A stretch of 64,000 nucleotides of DNA from Apis mellifera (taxonomy: Eukaryota > Arthropoda > Insecta > Hymenoptera > Apidae). The notes beneath the pieces are model-generated. The model was given only the letters and a program-made list of their open reading frames with translations, searched no databases and was not told the origin of the DNA. Position 1 is the first letter of the stretch. Every line of letters starts with the position of its first letter. Shown in pieces: positions 13,345 through 25,600 of the stretch. The position numbers and the translations under genes were made by a program. The DNA lies in contig NC_037641.1 of NCBI RefSeq assembly GCF_003254395.2, positions 8,474,501 through 8,538,500 on the forward strand, given 5' to 3'.

Positions 13345-15069
13345 ATGATGCAGATGAATAAAAAAGGATGTAAAGAATTGTTAATGCAAAGAATGTTCTT
13401 AGCTATAATCTCCAGTATAGCAGTACAATTCTTTCTTGTGACTCTTTTATTTTTAATTACAAATTTAAACACGGATTACACATCATGGATTCAAAACACA
13501 TGGACAGCAATAACCTCTTTTCGAATGTGGAGTTATTTCTGCGTTCTTGCTACTGTTACATTCTTTCAAGGAGTTATTTGTAGCAAAAATTATTCAAATG
13601 TACCACCTTACTTAAAAAGTAGGTTTAATAAATTTTGTGGAATATTTACATCACAAAATATTTTACTGGGTGCATTACATATTATCATTGGTGGTCTTCT
13701 TGTTTGGATGCATTTATCAATAAAAGGAGGTAGATATGGGTTTTTAATGACAGAATGTAATATAGTTTATGGAACATGTTTAATGGAAGAACATTACTTT
13801 TTATTTCTAAGCGGATTATGGAGTGGATTATATTTTTTCTTAAAGACTAGTATCTTTCATACAAAATATTTGAAATTTCCTATAATATTTTCATCAAAAT
13901 TTTCAAGATTTAAAACAGGAATATGCTCCTTACTTCCATCATTAATGATTGAGTGTATATGGCCAACTTTATATTATTTAATTGCTTATTATTTCTTAGG
14001 TTATAATTGTTGTTCTATAATATTATTTTTATCATCTGCACAATTAGAAAGTGAACCATTGAGTAATATTTCTAATTTATTGAATTTTTCATTGATTTTT
14101 CAATTATGGTTATATCAATTGATATTTGTATTGGCAATTAATAGCATGTATTTATTGTTTGAATTATATTTGACAGAATGGGTTCTTTTTGAATTCAAAC
14201 AGAACAATGTATTTGACATTGATGAATCTAGAATGACACTTTCTGAAGCATTGTCTATAGATAAAGTACCAATAATGCAACATCTAGGATATTTAGATTT
14301 AGTTACAATAGTTCAAAAAGATAAGACAAGAAGGAGTATATTATTTACACTCAGTCAACCTGGAGGTCATCCTTATAATTGGAATTGTATTGTAGAAAAA
14401 TGTATTGCTCTTATTAAAAAATTTTCTGATGATCTTACTGCAGCATATATTAAACCACAAGAATTACCTCCATGTGCTCCATGTTCAACAATAACACATG
14501 TTAGTACATTTCAAAAAGAATATGTATATCGTATGCGCAATTTAATAAAAGAAGAAGTACAATTGCCTACTGATCAAACTGACATAAAAAAAGAAGATGA
14601 TGAATTATTCATTCAAAAATTTATAAAAACAAAATGGAACAATTTTTTGACATATTTGCTTTCTAAACCACTTATTTCTTACATTTTTGGGGAAATAGAA
14701 GGAGGTAAAGTGTGTCATATTTTATTCAATGGACAAATGGTAATTTGGGCTGCAGATGCAATTTCATCTTTAGCTGTAATATCACTAACTGAAGATACTT
14801 ATGGAATTGCTCAAAAAGATCTACCACTTATAATCAATACTTTACTTGAGTTAAAACAAGCTCTTGATAAATTACAGAAATCGAATATTATGGCAAAAAA
14901 ACAAGATGGAGATGATAAATTTATTAAACAAATTTTTTATTCTTTACGTGCTGCAACAAAGCGAAGCCTTTACAGAATTGTTACAAGTTTTGAAATTTAT
15001 ATGGAAGATTTAGCATTAGAAACCAGAACAATGGAACAAATATACAGTTTTCTCACTTATAGGGAATAA
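13345..15069 (+). CDS. Ndc1: NDC1-type transmembrane nucleoporin (intronless)
   Basis: A single exon encodes 574 residues. NDC1 anchors the nuclear pore complex in the nuclear envelope and helps insert new pores. The N-terminal half shows about six hydrophobic helices at roughly 17-41, 60-80, 105-124, 150-167, 192-219 and 248-272. The rest is soluble and carries the family signature SLSEAL-type and LSQPGGHP segments (the latter at 14354-14377), then a C-terminal helical region ending near EQIYSFLTYRE. Overall order and length fit the animal NDC1/TMEM48 family; vertebrate proteins are longer through an insert in the soluble part. An ATG at 13345 is followed by MQM, and the third Met could also serve as start. 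A polyadenylation signal AATAAA lies at 15089-15094. The gene is intronless while RASSF to its left has nine coding introns. It is convergent with WDR36, 374 bases away. Confidence 0.92.
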   Translation: MMQMNKKGCKELLMQRMFLAIISSIAVQFFLVTLLFLITNLNTDYTSWIQNTWTAITSFRMWSYFCVLATVTFFQGVICSKNYSNVPPYLKSRFNKFCGIFTSQNILLGALHIIIGGLLVWMHLSIKGGRYGFLMTECNIVYGTCLMEEHYFLFLSGLWSGLYFFLKTSIFHTKYLKFPIIFSSKFSRFKTGICSLLPSLMIECIWPTLYYLIAYYFLGYNCCSIILFLSSAQLESEPLSNISNLLNFSLIFQLWLYQLIFVLAINSMYLLFELYLTEWVLFEFKQNNVFDIDESRMTLSEALSIDKVPIMQHLGYLDLVTIVQKDKTRRSILFTLSQPGGHPYNWNCIVEKCIALIKKFSDDLTAAYIKPQELPPCAPCSTITHVSTFQKEYVYRMRNLIKEEVQLPTDQTDIKKEDDELFIQKFIKTKWNNFLTYLLSKPLISYIFGEIEGGKVCHILFNGQMVIWAADAISSLAVISLTEDTYGIAQKDLPLIINTLLELKQALDKLQKSNIMAKKQDGDDKFIKQIFYSLRAATKRSLYRIVTSFEIYMEDLALETRTMEQIYSFLTYRE

Positions 15070-15443
15070 TTTTTAATTATATATAGGAAATAAATTGTTG
15101 AATACAAAGCCTTAATGTATATACATATTTATAAATACTTTTTACTTACACTTAAAATACATTTGGTATTAAAATATATTACAAAAGTATATGATTATTT
15201 TTTATATTTATATACATGAATTGTATTTATAATTAATGGAGTTTTTTCTATTTAACTTTGTAACTTATGGATGTACAATGTTTTTTAAAAAAATTACTGT
15301 AAATTCTAAATGTACTGAATTAAATGTATAAAATATTATAATAAATTAATTATTTTTCAAATATTTATGACTTTTTTATTTTAAAAAAATTATTTTGCAC
15401 TAATAAAATATTATAAAAAAATTGTTTTTATTATAATAAAATT

Positions 15444-18324
15444 TTACATCTTCTTTAACATTTGTACAACACTAAGATTATAAAACAATTTATCTCTTAA
15501 TATCAACCATGTTTTGGATTGTATCTCTTGTAATGTGTTTAAATAATTTCTTAAAGATTCAGTTTCTGTTATTGTTGTTCCATGCCATTTTAAAAATACA
15601 GCTAAATAAGCTTGCGATAATTCAAAGTCTCGTTTTCTTTCTATCATATAATAAATCATTTTCATAAAATGAAGTAATAAGGTAGTCGATGTTTTTTCAT
15701 CTGTTGAAAGTGATTGAATTTCAAAATCAATAGAACTTGGACTCATACATTTTAATTTTTCAATAATTTCTTGATAATTATTATTTTCCACAGATAGTAA
15801 GGATTTGCCAAATACAGTAAGACTTTGAAAATCAGGATGGACAATAAATTTCTTATTCGTCTCCGTATTTGTAACATCCGAAAAATCAAATCTCAATTCT
15901 AATGATGGAATTGTTGGTAAGAAAAAAGGAGCACTTTCCATTGTTTTAGATACTTCTTTTGGTTTGTTTCTTTTTTTAACAATATCTATATTTAATAGAT
16001 TCTGCCATCTAGAGTGAGCTAAACCAGACATTGTAATAAGATTTTCTTGAATTTGTTCTGGAGAAATATACTCCAATTCTGGTTCAGAAAGTTCATCTTC
16101 TTTATCATTAATTTCTATTACCGAATTGGGAAGTCCGATCATTGGAATCGGATCATCTTTATTTATTGCTTTTAAAGAAATATGGGAATAAAGAGTGCGA
16201 TTCGACCATAAATATATACCTAGATTACACACATGTGTTGTAGCAAGAAATTCTCCAGTTGGGGAAAAATGTAATGATGTACATGCTTCTGGAATCTAAA
16301 ATATTACATTTGACTAATATTTTCGAATTTTTGTAAATTAATGATATTTTAAATCAATTTTAAAATATCATTAAAATATCAATTTTAATATTTTAAAATT
16401 GAATTAATAATTTTTTATATACCTGAAAAATATCTATTAAATTAGAAGAAGGAATATCCCATGTACAAATTGTACAATCCATAGATGCTGTTATTAGCCA
16501 TCTTGAGTCAGGATTAAAACATGCATCTGTCAAGCGCCCTTTATGTCCTTCAAAACGTCGAACAATTTTTCTAGTATCAAAATCTATTAATATAATACTA
16601 AAATCTTCCAATGCTACAGCTATAAGAGAACTTTCATCATGATATCGTATCCATTCAATTGGCTCATCTAGTATCATTTTTGCTAATGATTCTGTATCAC
16701 CTTAAAATTAAAATATTAATTATTTTATTTTATTATTTTTATATACATCTTTTTTAATACACATGATATAAAAATAATTTATTTTCTTACCTATTTTTGG
16801 TTTAAAATTCCAATACTTTATATATGTATCTTTTCCAGCTGTAATTACAACTTGATTCAAAGGATCTACCATTACACCTTTTACAGGACCTTTATGTGCT
16901 CCTTTATCAGTACCATAGCTAGCTCTATGGATTCCTGATTGTATATTAAATCTTTCTACATATCCATTACTATATCCAATAACAACAAAATTTCCACATT
17001 TTGTTAAACATATACTGCTTGCAGTAATATTATGATTGCCTTTAAATTTTTCTGGAAATAATTTATATTCTCCCATTCTTGTTTTATCAAAAGACCATGT
17101 AGTAACTGTACCCAAACCAGAATGTGTTGCTACAATGTTATCCCATTCTTTTTCTCTTGTTACTTCCATAGCAATTTCAGTAATTGGTGGCATTTGTAAA
17201 GGATCTTCAACAGCTCTTCCTCTTTTTTTTGCAGCTTTTCTATTAAAAGATGCTCTTCCTAAACTTTTATTTAACATTTCTGAAATGGTAGAAAATAATC
17301 TTACAGAAGAATCACTACCAGCAGTTATTATATTTTCACCATCATTTCCATAAAAACGAATAATAGTAGGAGGTTCTGAATGAGCTTCTCTGATTCTTAA
17401 AAGTCTTCCAGCTCCATCAGCTAAATCAAATATCCATAATTTTAAAGAATTGTCAGGAGAAGATGATACTAAGAGTGGTTCATTGGGTAAATATTTTAAT
17501 CCTGTTACAGCTCCAAAATGAGCTTTATGAAGTTGACTTTCTACTTTACGTTGCTCTAGGTTCCAAAATACAATATGACCATCTAAACTTCCTGTGGCCA
17601 TAATTGGATGTTCATCTGTGCGAAAACTAATGGATGTTATACAACCCCAATCTTGCATTAATTCAAAAATACTTTCATCAAATTTTAAATTATGCAATAT
17701 AATTCTTCCATCATTTAAACCAATTGCTACAACATCTATTGCTGGTGCTTGTTCAAGTGCAGTAATTGCTGTGTTCCAACCATTAAATGTATAAACTGAT
17801 TTTAAAAGTCTCAAATTCCATAATTGTAATTGACCTTGTTCACTTCCAAATAATACTTTGTTTATATAGGTATTAGGATGCATTAGTGTTGTAATTTTGA
17901 AATGTGTATTATTAAAAGTAAGTTCTGTTATTAGCTCTTCTGTTTTAATATCCCATATTTTAACATTACTATTTTCATCAACAGACACTAAATGTGGTCC
18001 AAAAGGTAATAAAGTGTGTACTGTGCAATCATGACCTTTGTAGATATGTTTTATTTCTGATCCTCTTCGCCAAGCGTATATTTCATTTTCACATGCTGTA
18101 TAAACATGATAAACATCTCCCGCAAGACATGTAATTTCACCTGGATGTACTCCTGATACACTAAGAAGTGTAAAGTGCGAACAACTATACGTATGGAATG
18201 CATTACCTGTACACGTTACTATAAGATTTTCTTTTCGTCTTTTAATATATCTCGTGATAAGAGGAATATGATTAGAAACATATCCTAATGCTCGATTTCT
18301 TAAAAATATTTTACTATGTCCCAT
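15444..18324 (-). CDS. Wdr36: WDR36/UTP21, WD-repeat protein of the small-subunit processome
   Basis: Three coding exons (18324-16791, 16700-16423, 16295-15444) give 887 residues with matching phases. WDR36 and yeast Utp21 belong to the U3 snoRNP small-subunit processome, needed in the nucleolus for 18S rRNA processing. Residues from about 40 to 640 form repeated WD units, with W-D or W-N endings such as NVKIWDIK, LKLWIFDL, YIKYWNFK and TICTWDIP, consistent with two beta-propellers. A C-terminal Utp21 helical domain follows at about 660-887, including SRWQNLLNIDIVKKRNKPKE, which is strongly conserved in the family. The start is the first Met at 18322-18324, before the first propeller, and the length agrees with the 900-950 residues usual for the family. 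A polyadenylation signal lies just past the stop (TTTATT on the plus strand at 15427-15432). Ndc1 is convergent, so the two 3' UTRs share 374 bases. Confidence 0.95.
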
Positions 18325-19668
18325 TATTCTTTTTATTTTAAGTTAAAAAATAATAAAATATTTCATCTAAAAACTTAGGTTAGAATATACAATAGTGCTT
18401 TTAATTCAATGGAAGCAGTCATGATGAAAACCATAAACTACTTTATTCAAGAGTGTATACTCAAAATAATTTTATAGTTTTTTTTAACATATATGTACGA
18501 AATTTCTATAGGATTCATAATTTTAAATGAACTTTATTATTTTAGAATATACTTTTCTGGAATATGTTTTTGGAATATAAAAATAATGTGTCATTTTATA
18601 TAATATTAACCTAATTATTTGTTTCGATAAAACTTTATAGTTTTTATTACAATAATGATTTAACTATTTATAAAATATTCTATGTTATAATATTTCTGTT
18701 ATATATCATAGACATAATAACGATAATTATTTAATAACGATAATATATATATATATAAAGATTAATTTGCCAAGTGAAAATATAAATTTTATACATAAGG
18801 AATGGAATAAAAAGCATCATTAATAGTAAGTATTTTCTTTTTTTATAATTTCATTTCATTATCCGTCACACGTTTTCACGGATTCATATAAATCATTTTT
18901 ATGCTGATATACATATAATATATGTATAAAACATATTATATTAATATCTATTCCATAAAATCAAATTTTTTTTTTTTTTTTACAACAAATATGTATTAAT
19001 TTTAGCGAATTAAATACAATGATAACAAATACATTCATATCACAAGTAACATTAAAATAATTGTACATTATTATTTATCAAATATTAAAATGTAAAATAT
19101 AACTTTATTAAATTACAATTAATAACACTTAGACTATTATCTACAAGAAAAAGATGAAAAAAAAAACGATATTTGTAATACATAGAAAAATAATATACTA
19201 CATACGCTTAAAATATATTATATAAATAATTTTAAATATTATACATAAATTAAAAACAAAGAGATAAATAAAATAATTATTAAGTCTAGAATAATTATCT
19301 AAAATAATTATTAAGATTATCAGAATATTTACAAACGAATATAGGATATCTATCTATTTTTTATGGAAGCTTATCTTTATATAATACATTCACGAATCAA
19401 ATTCTTTTTTAGCGAATTTACGGAAAGAAGAAAATATTATTATAACAATAAATTTAACACGATTTATTTCATACGAAGCTGTTGTGAGAATCTATCTATT
19501 TATGAATTTTACGAAAAGATGAATAATCTTTCGTATGTTTTGCAGTCTTTGGCTATAGGTTTCGAAAACTTATCCCGTTCTCTATGACAATTGGTTTAAA
19601 GAATCGGAAGAGTTTTGGAAATCTACGGGAAATTTTCACACAATTTTTTTGCCATTTATTGACAAATC
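18325..19668. other. AT-rich DNA: WDR36 upstream region and NR2E 3' UTR
   Basis: The right part is expected to hold the 3' UTR of the nuclear receptor gene. An AATAAA on the minus strand occurs near 19655-19660, very close to the stop, so the true end may be further left. The left part is WDR36 promoter and 5' UTR. The short reading frame at 19363-19587 has no domain and I do not call it. A T-run lies at 18967-18981. Confidence 0.4.
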
Positions 19669-22600
19669 TCAGTTTGTGTGCCCTTTCATTTGGTACATGT
19701 CAACGAGCAAACGCGAAATAGGAATTTCGCCGATGGTTTCGTGAAAAAATAAACGTTCAACCAACTTTGGAAAAATGGACGTCAAACGACCAACAACGTG
19801 CATTAATGTCCCGCTTCTACCTGGTTGTCGTTGATAACAGGATTTTGTGTAATCTCCTAAAATACATTGAGCCTGATCTTGTAACATTTTGATCGACTCA
19901 GTGGCATGAAGACCTTCAGTTTCTGTGAAAAAACATATATCATTGATAATAGATATTTTTAATATTTTTTCGCTGTATTAATTCTATTACATACTTTTAT
20001 CTATTACATATTTTTTTAAAAATATATAATTTTTTTTTCATCAGAGATCAAAATTAGTTTTATTACCTGGAGTAAACAGTGCTACTGCTTTCATACATCC
20101 CCATTCACTTCTATCTGGTGAAAGTTGCCTAAAACGGCATATTGTATCCTAAAAGGTACGTATTATCCATATTCTTTTAATATAATTAAATTTAAAAATA
20201 AATATATATTATATATTAAATATATAAATATATATATATATAAAATAAATTGATTTTTTTATGATGGAAAGAACAAATGTTTCATTCAAATGATAATTTT
20301 GAATAATTACCTGAATTGTAATTAATTGTTGATTCGTCGTAGCTTCGTCCGGTAATCTTGCTCGTACCTGTTCATCCTCCAATAAGCCGGTAATATTCCA
20401 AGATATAGACCATTGTGCTAGATGAAGAAGAAAAAGTTGTGTCCAGGAACCTTCGAGTAATAATAATTGATCGTTCTTCGAAAGCGATTGGAATAGAGGT
20501 AGGCAACAAACCCATCTTACTGCCATGAATAATAAACGTGCAGTAGTTTCCTGAAATTTTTTTTAATTGATTTTTGATGTGCGATAAAATATCATAAATG
20601 ATAATTTATACAATATATTTTTTTTTTATGTTTGATATAGTTACCTGTAATAGTTCTCGCGTGGGATTGGGATTTGGTAAAGTTCCCGAAGAATTATGAC
20701 TACCTTCTGTTTGCTCTAAAGAATATTCCGTTTCCGATTGTAATGGTGCATTCCATACGAGTTCCTTATAAATGAAAAACAAACGAATATTTAAAAATAA
20801 AATAGATTTCATTAGATCATTAGATTTATTAGATCTCATAGATAATCAATATAATCAATAATAGATAAATATAAAATAAAAATAAAAAATATAAATATAA
20901 AAATAAATCCTAAATAAAAACATGATATATTCACAATCAGTTACGTTTAATTTATCAGTTTCATCGTGTGAAAACGGTGAAATTTGTCAGATTGCTGATT
21001 ATAAAGTTTGCAAAGTTTGAATTACTTACTTGACACTGTTCCGCAGACATTAGTATCTGAAGAAGGGGTGGTTGCGGCGTTAGGGCGACGCTCGAGGGTG
21101 CCGAATACAAAGTCGTGGTCGAAGGAGAATGCGGTAGAGCCAATGGTGCCGGGGACGAAGAATCTTCTGGTGGTTTCTGAACTAGTGCCACTGGCCGTGG
21201 ATAAGGCGAGAACCTTTGGTCACACCTGAACTTTCTGCACACATTATCCTTAGCGTCCTTTTATTCGAGTTATTTAGATGTAAATAACAAACTAAGAACA
21301 TGATTTCATAATATTTCGTAGATTTACAATAATTTATGGTTCACGTTCTATTACTTTAATTATTATTTTTCATTCTTATTTTCAAAATAAAAAATTGAAT
21401 TATTCTTTCATAAGATTTCTTTGTTTAAGTAGTATAAGTCGATAATGTGCAAGCCATTTCTTTCAAAAATACAAAAAATTTTAAAAGTTTAGCAAAGTTT
21501 TTTAAAAAAAAGGAACTTTATACACACCTTTGATGTAACAGAACATAAGGGGAGCTAAGGCCAGCCCGTAATCGATCATTGTGCAAAGGTGGTGCGATTG
21601 GAGATTGTTGTTGGGGTTGTTTCGGCTTTCTCGGACCTCGTTCATGTTGTACCGCTAAATATTAATAACAAAGAATTTTATTATTTTTATTTTTTGGACG
21701 TTTAATTTTTTGAACGATTTTCTATAATATTTTTTTACAATTTTTTCCTTAACAAAATCATTTCTTTATAGAAAATTCATAATTCAGAAAGAAGAAATTT
21801 GTTTCAATGCGTGGAAAATTATTATTTTTTTTTTCTCTTTTAGGAATAATTTTCGTATATGTCAAATACACAAGAAGCTGAATGATTGATTTATGAAATA
21901 CATTTTCAATGTAATCACAAGTGATCTCTTAATGCCGGAGTACCATCTTCAATGGTTCTATTGATGCCACTCAAGTGCTTAATAGGGGAAGGAAAAAAGA
22001 CCCGCGTAGGATTGAATCCGGGGTTGAAGATTCCTTTAAATACGATAAATTACACTTTAAAAGAGTCAATCGTTTATCACGTTTCACTGGTCCATAAAAA
22101 CATTTACATCATTCAACATCTTTTAAATATCTTTTTTTTTTTTTAAATAAAGATAAATGAAGAAGGACGATGAAAAATTACTAGAAATGATTTACTCGTA
22201 ATTTAATATATTAAAAAAAAAAAAACTTTTAATACATAACATTTGACTAGAGGAATAAGATTTTTAGAAAATTTCAAATTTGAAATATACATATCTATAT
22301 AAAAAATTTCATACACAGAGGATAATTATACAAGATCATATCTCGAATCACAATTCAATCTCCTTCAAGAAAATTAAACTCGAGCCCGCAATTCCACCAC
22401 GATCCTGCCACGATCTCTCGCCTCATTTGCGTATCGATAAAACCTCAAAGTTTCTCGTTCACCCGTTCGTGATCGACCCATTCCTCTTCCCTCCTCCCTC
22501 CCTCCTTCATCCCCGAAGAGGGAAAGCAACGGAAGCCCAACGATTCAACCAAGATCATCCCGTGGAATCACAAATCATCTCTCGCGATACCACGATCCCT

Positions 22601-25600
22601 TCCTCCCTTCCTCTCCCCCGCTCGATCTTCCACCGGTTTCCTATTAATATATCGCCCAAGAACTTAACGGTGGGAGCGAAAAAGAGTGCGCGCAGGTTGC
22701 GCGGAATTGAGTTGAGGGGGAGTGGTACTGTTCGAGATGTACGAGCTGTATTTCGTGGCTCGTACAGGCTGGTCGGGGAGGAATGGCGCGGTGGGACGGG
22801 AGGAGGCCTTGTAGGAGGGTTGAATCTAGCGGGAGAGGGAGCGAGAAGGAGAATAGAGAAACGAGAGAGAGAAAGAGAGAGAGTGAACGCGTCAGCTTCT
22901 CTCTTGTCAAGGCATCGCGAGAAAGGAGAGAAGGAGAGAGACAGAGAGAAAGAGAGATGGAGAAAGACAGAGGCGTACACACGTTGAAATATGTAGGAGG
23001 GTGTCGATGTATGCGTATGAGAGAGAGGGAGGGAGGGAAGAAGAGGAAGAGAGAGAATGGAACTGCAACTGGGAGGCAAGCACATCATCATTAATGAGGC
23101 TGAGCGGATAGCAGCCGTGGATTCCCACGTTCGCACTGGCGTCGCAATATCCGCGCTTTATCCGACCTCTCTTTGTGCCATTGGCGGCGTAAGTATCTCT
23201 TTCCTTGATCCGAGGCTGACGACGAGATCGCGTGCGTGGAAGAGGAACGAGGGAGGGTTGGAAGGAGGTCAGAGGGGTGGGAAGGGGACTGTCCTTTTTG
23301 TTTTTCGAGCAATTAAGGTAGCCCGAGCAATTCGGTTCCTTTTTGCTTGAATGTCTTAGATGTTTCGTTGATTGGGAAATTGTTTAATGAAATAATTTTA
23401 AAGGGTGAGTATACAATGCAAGTAATATTGGAATAATCGATTAAAAATAATCGATCGTTCTTCGAATAAATGAATCAGTTTTTTTAATTTTAATTTAATT
23501 TAATTTTTAAGAATTATGGAATGTTGGTTAGAAGTGAAATGTTATGTAAAGTATGATGGGGTATGTGTGTAATCAGTTGGAAAGTAAGGCGAGATGAAAT
23601 CCGCTTCGGGTCTATTTGTTTTATCGAGTAAATTGGCCGTGCATCGGAACAGGTACAAATATTATTATTTTCCGAGAGTAATAATTGTTTTTTCATCGGA
23701 GAATTTTCAGCCGAGCGAAAAAACCAGCAGGAGCCGCGAGCTTGTTTGCTTTGTAAGCAAAGTTCCTCGCATGCTGCACGCGGTCGAGATATTAAAATAT
23801 AAAAATTATTTTTAAAAATATTCTCCCTTTTCTTTCTCTTTTCTTTTTCTAGCCTCTTCCTATTCTTAAGATAATATCATTTCTTAGTTAATGATAATTT
23901 AAAATTTTTATAATATAATTTTATCGTCATCAATATTTTAAAATATTGTCATATATATAATTTTTTTCAAATAATGTTTTTTAAATAATTTTATGATGAT
24001 ATCGAATTCTTTTCATCATATATATATTATTTTGCTTATCGTTGCCTTTATCTCGCATGCGCAAAATTATAGAGCGAGTATTTTTTTTCCTCCTTCCCCC
24101 TTTATGATAAAGTCCACTTTTCCTTGTTAATCCATATATATTTACAAATGTGAAAATATTTTGATAAATAAAACGAATTTCGACAATAAATAATTTTCAA
24201 CAAATATACCGATATTGATAGACATATTAATTTTATATTGATCTAAAATTCATTTCATATTCTAATGATAATTTGCAAAATTAATAACATCCAATCCAAT
24301 CAACCTAATATTAAACCTTTTTTAATAATCTCCAATTGATAAAATAAAACATTCAAGAGCAATAAGAATAAACCTGTAAATCAATTGCAAGGAAGTCTCA
24401 ACAACAAGATGTATCGACGAAAATCGCTTTAAAAAATCCAGAGAAATATCATGCATAATAGAATCCGTGTGCATACGACGGATAAACATGGTTGATCGTC
24501 GCCGAGGAACAGAATCCCCCTCCCTCCCTTCCCCTCCTCCCCCAATTTCACCCCCCGATGGCCGTGTCTCAACGACGATCCGACGAGGGCACGTTCCTCT
24601 TAATTCGTCGGGACAATTTTTCGCCGTGGGTGGTTGGGGTGGCTTAAAGGGGGAGGGTGACGATTTTCGAGTACGTGCGTGCTCGCGATCCGTACGTCGA
24701 ATGGACGCGGGGATTAGGATTCGCATGCGCCGGAATGGACCGCGCCCTTTTCATCCACCCACTCTCTCCTCCATCCTTTCTCTTCGGCCTCTGTCTCGTT
24801 TCCACGATCGCCTCGCTACGATCCGGCGTGGAACGCGGAGAGAAGCCACGAGCCACGGCGTAATACTCGCGTGCCACGTGTGCTCCACAATGCGAGTTCC
24901 CACAGTCGAGTGGCCTGTGTACAACCCGACTATGGCCAGGTTAGGGCCTCGAGCCTTTGCGTTTTGTCATTCATCCCTCTTGGGGGAAAGGGAGAAGTTG
25001 GAGGAGGGAGGGTGAGATGACCATCGTTCTCGAGAAGAAGGGGCGAGAAGGGGAAGAATGCGAGATCTGGAGGATGAGACGGTTGGGAAGGAAAAGGAGC
25101 AAGGTTGGGGAAGGAAAAGGGAGCAACAGGGGAGGGATGGTGTATCTGTTTGGGATGTCTATTTGGGGTGGAGAGAAGGAATGAATTTGTAGATATGAAT
25201 AGATACAGAGGAGCGGGGAAGTAATTGAATTGTAGATTATCTAATCGCTGACAATCTGAAGGTTTCTGTAAGCTTTCAGAGAATCTCTTAAGGGAACGTT
25301 TGTGTCGAAAATATATGATAATAATAATTATATGAATTTTGTTGAAATATATCGAGAATATATCGCTATTTAATAAGGAGGAGGCAGAATTGATAAAAAT
25401 AAGGAGGAAGCGGAATTGATAAAAATAAGGAGGAAGCGGAATTGATAAAAATAAGGAGATGGAGGAATTGATAAAAATAAGGAAGAGGAGGAATTGATAA
25501 ATTTGGGGAGGAGGAGGAATTGATAAAAATAAGGAGATAGAGGAATTGATAAAAATAAGGAAGAGGAGGAATTGATAAAAATAAGGAGATGGAGGAATTG

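Noticed and set aside
17036..17353. 105-codon plus-strand frame inside WDR36
   Set aside because: Antisense shadow of the WD-repeat coding exon.
22280..23350. Open frames of 73-235 codons on both strands
   Set aside because: They overlap one another in a GC- and GA-rich island, have low-complexity Arg/Glu or Ser/Leu composition, and lie inside the receptor intron.
24322..25184. Overlapping frames of 68-182 codons on both strands
   Set aside because: GC-rich DNA with few stops by chance; no domain, start context or exon boundary supports them.
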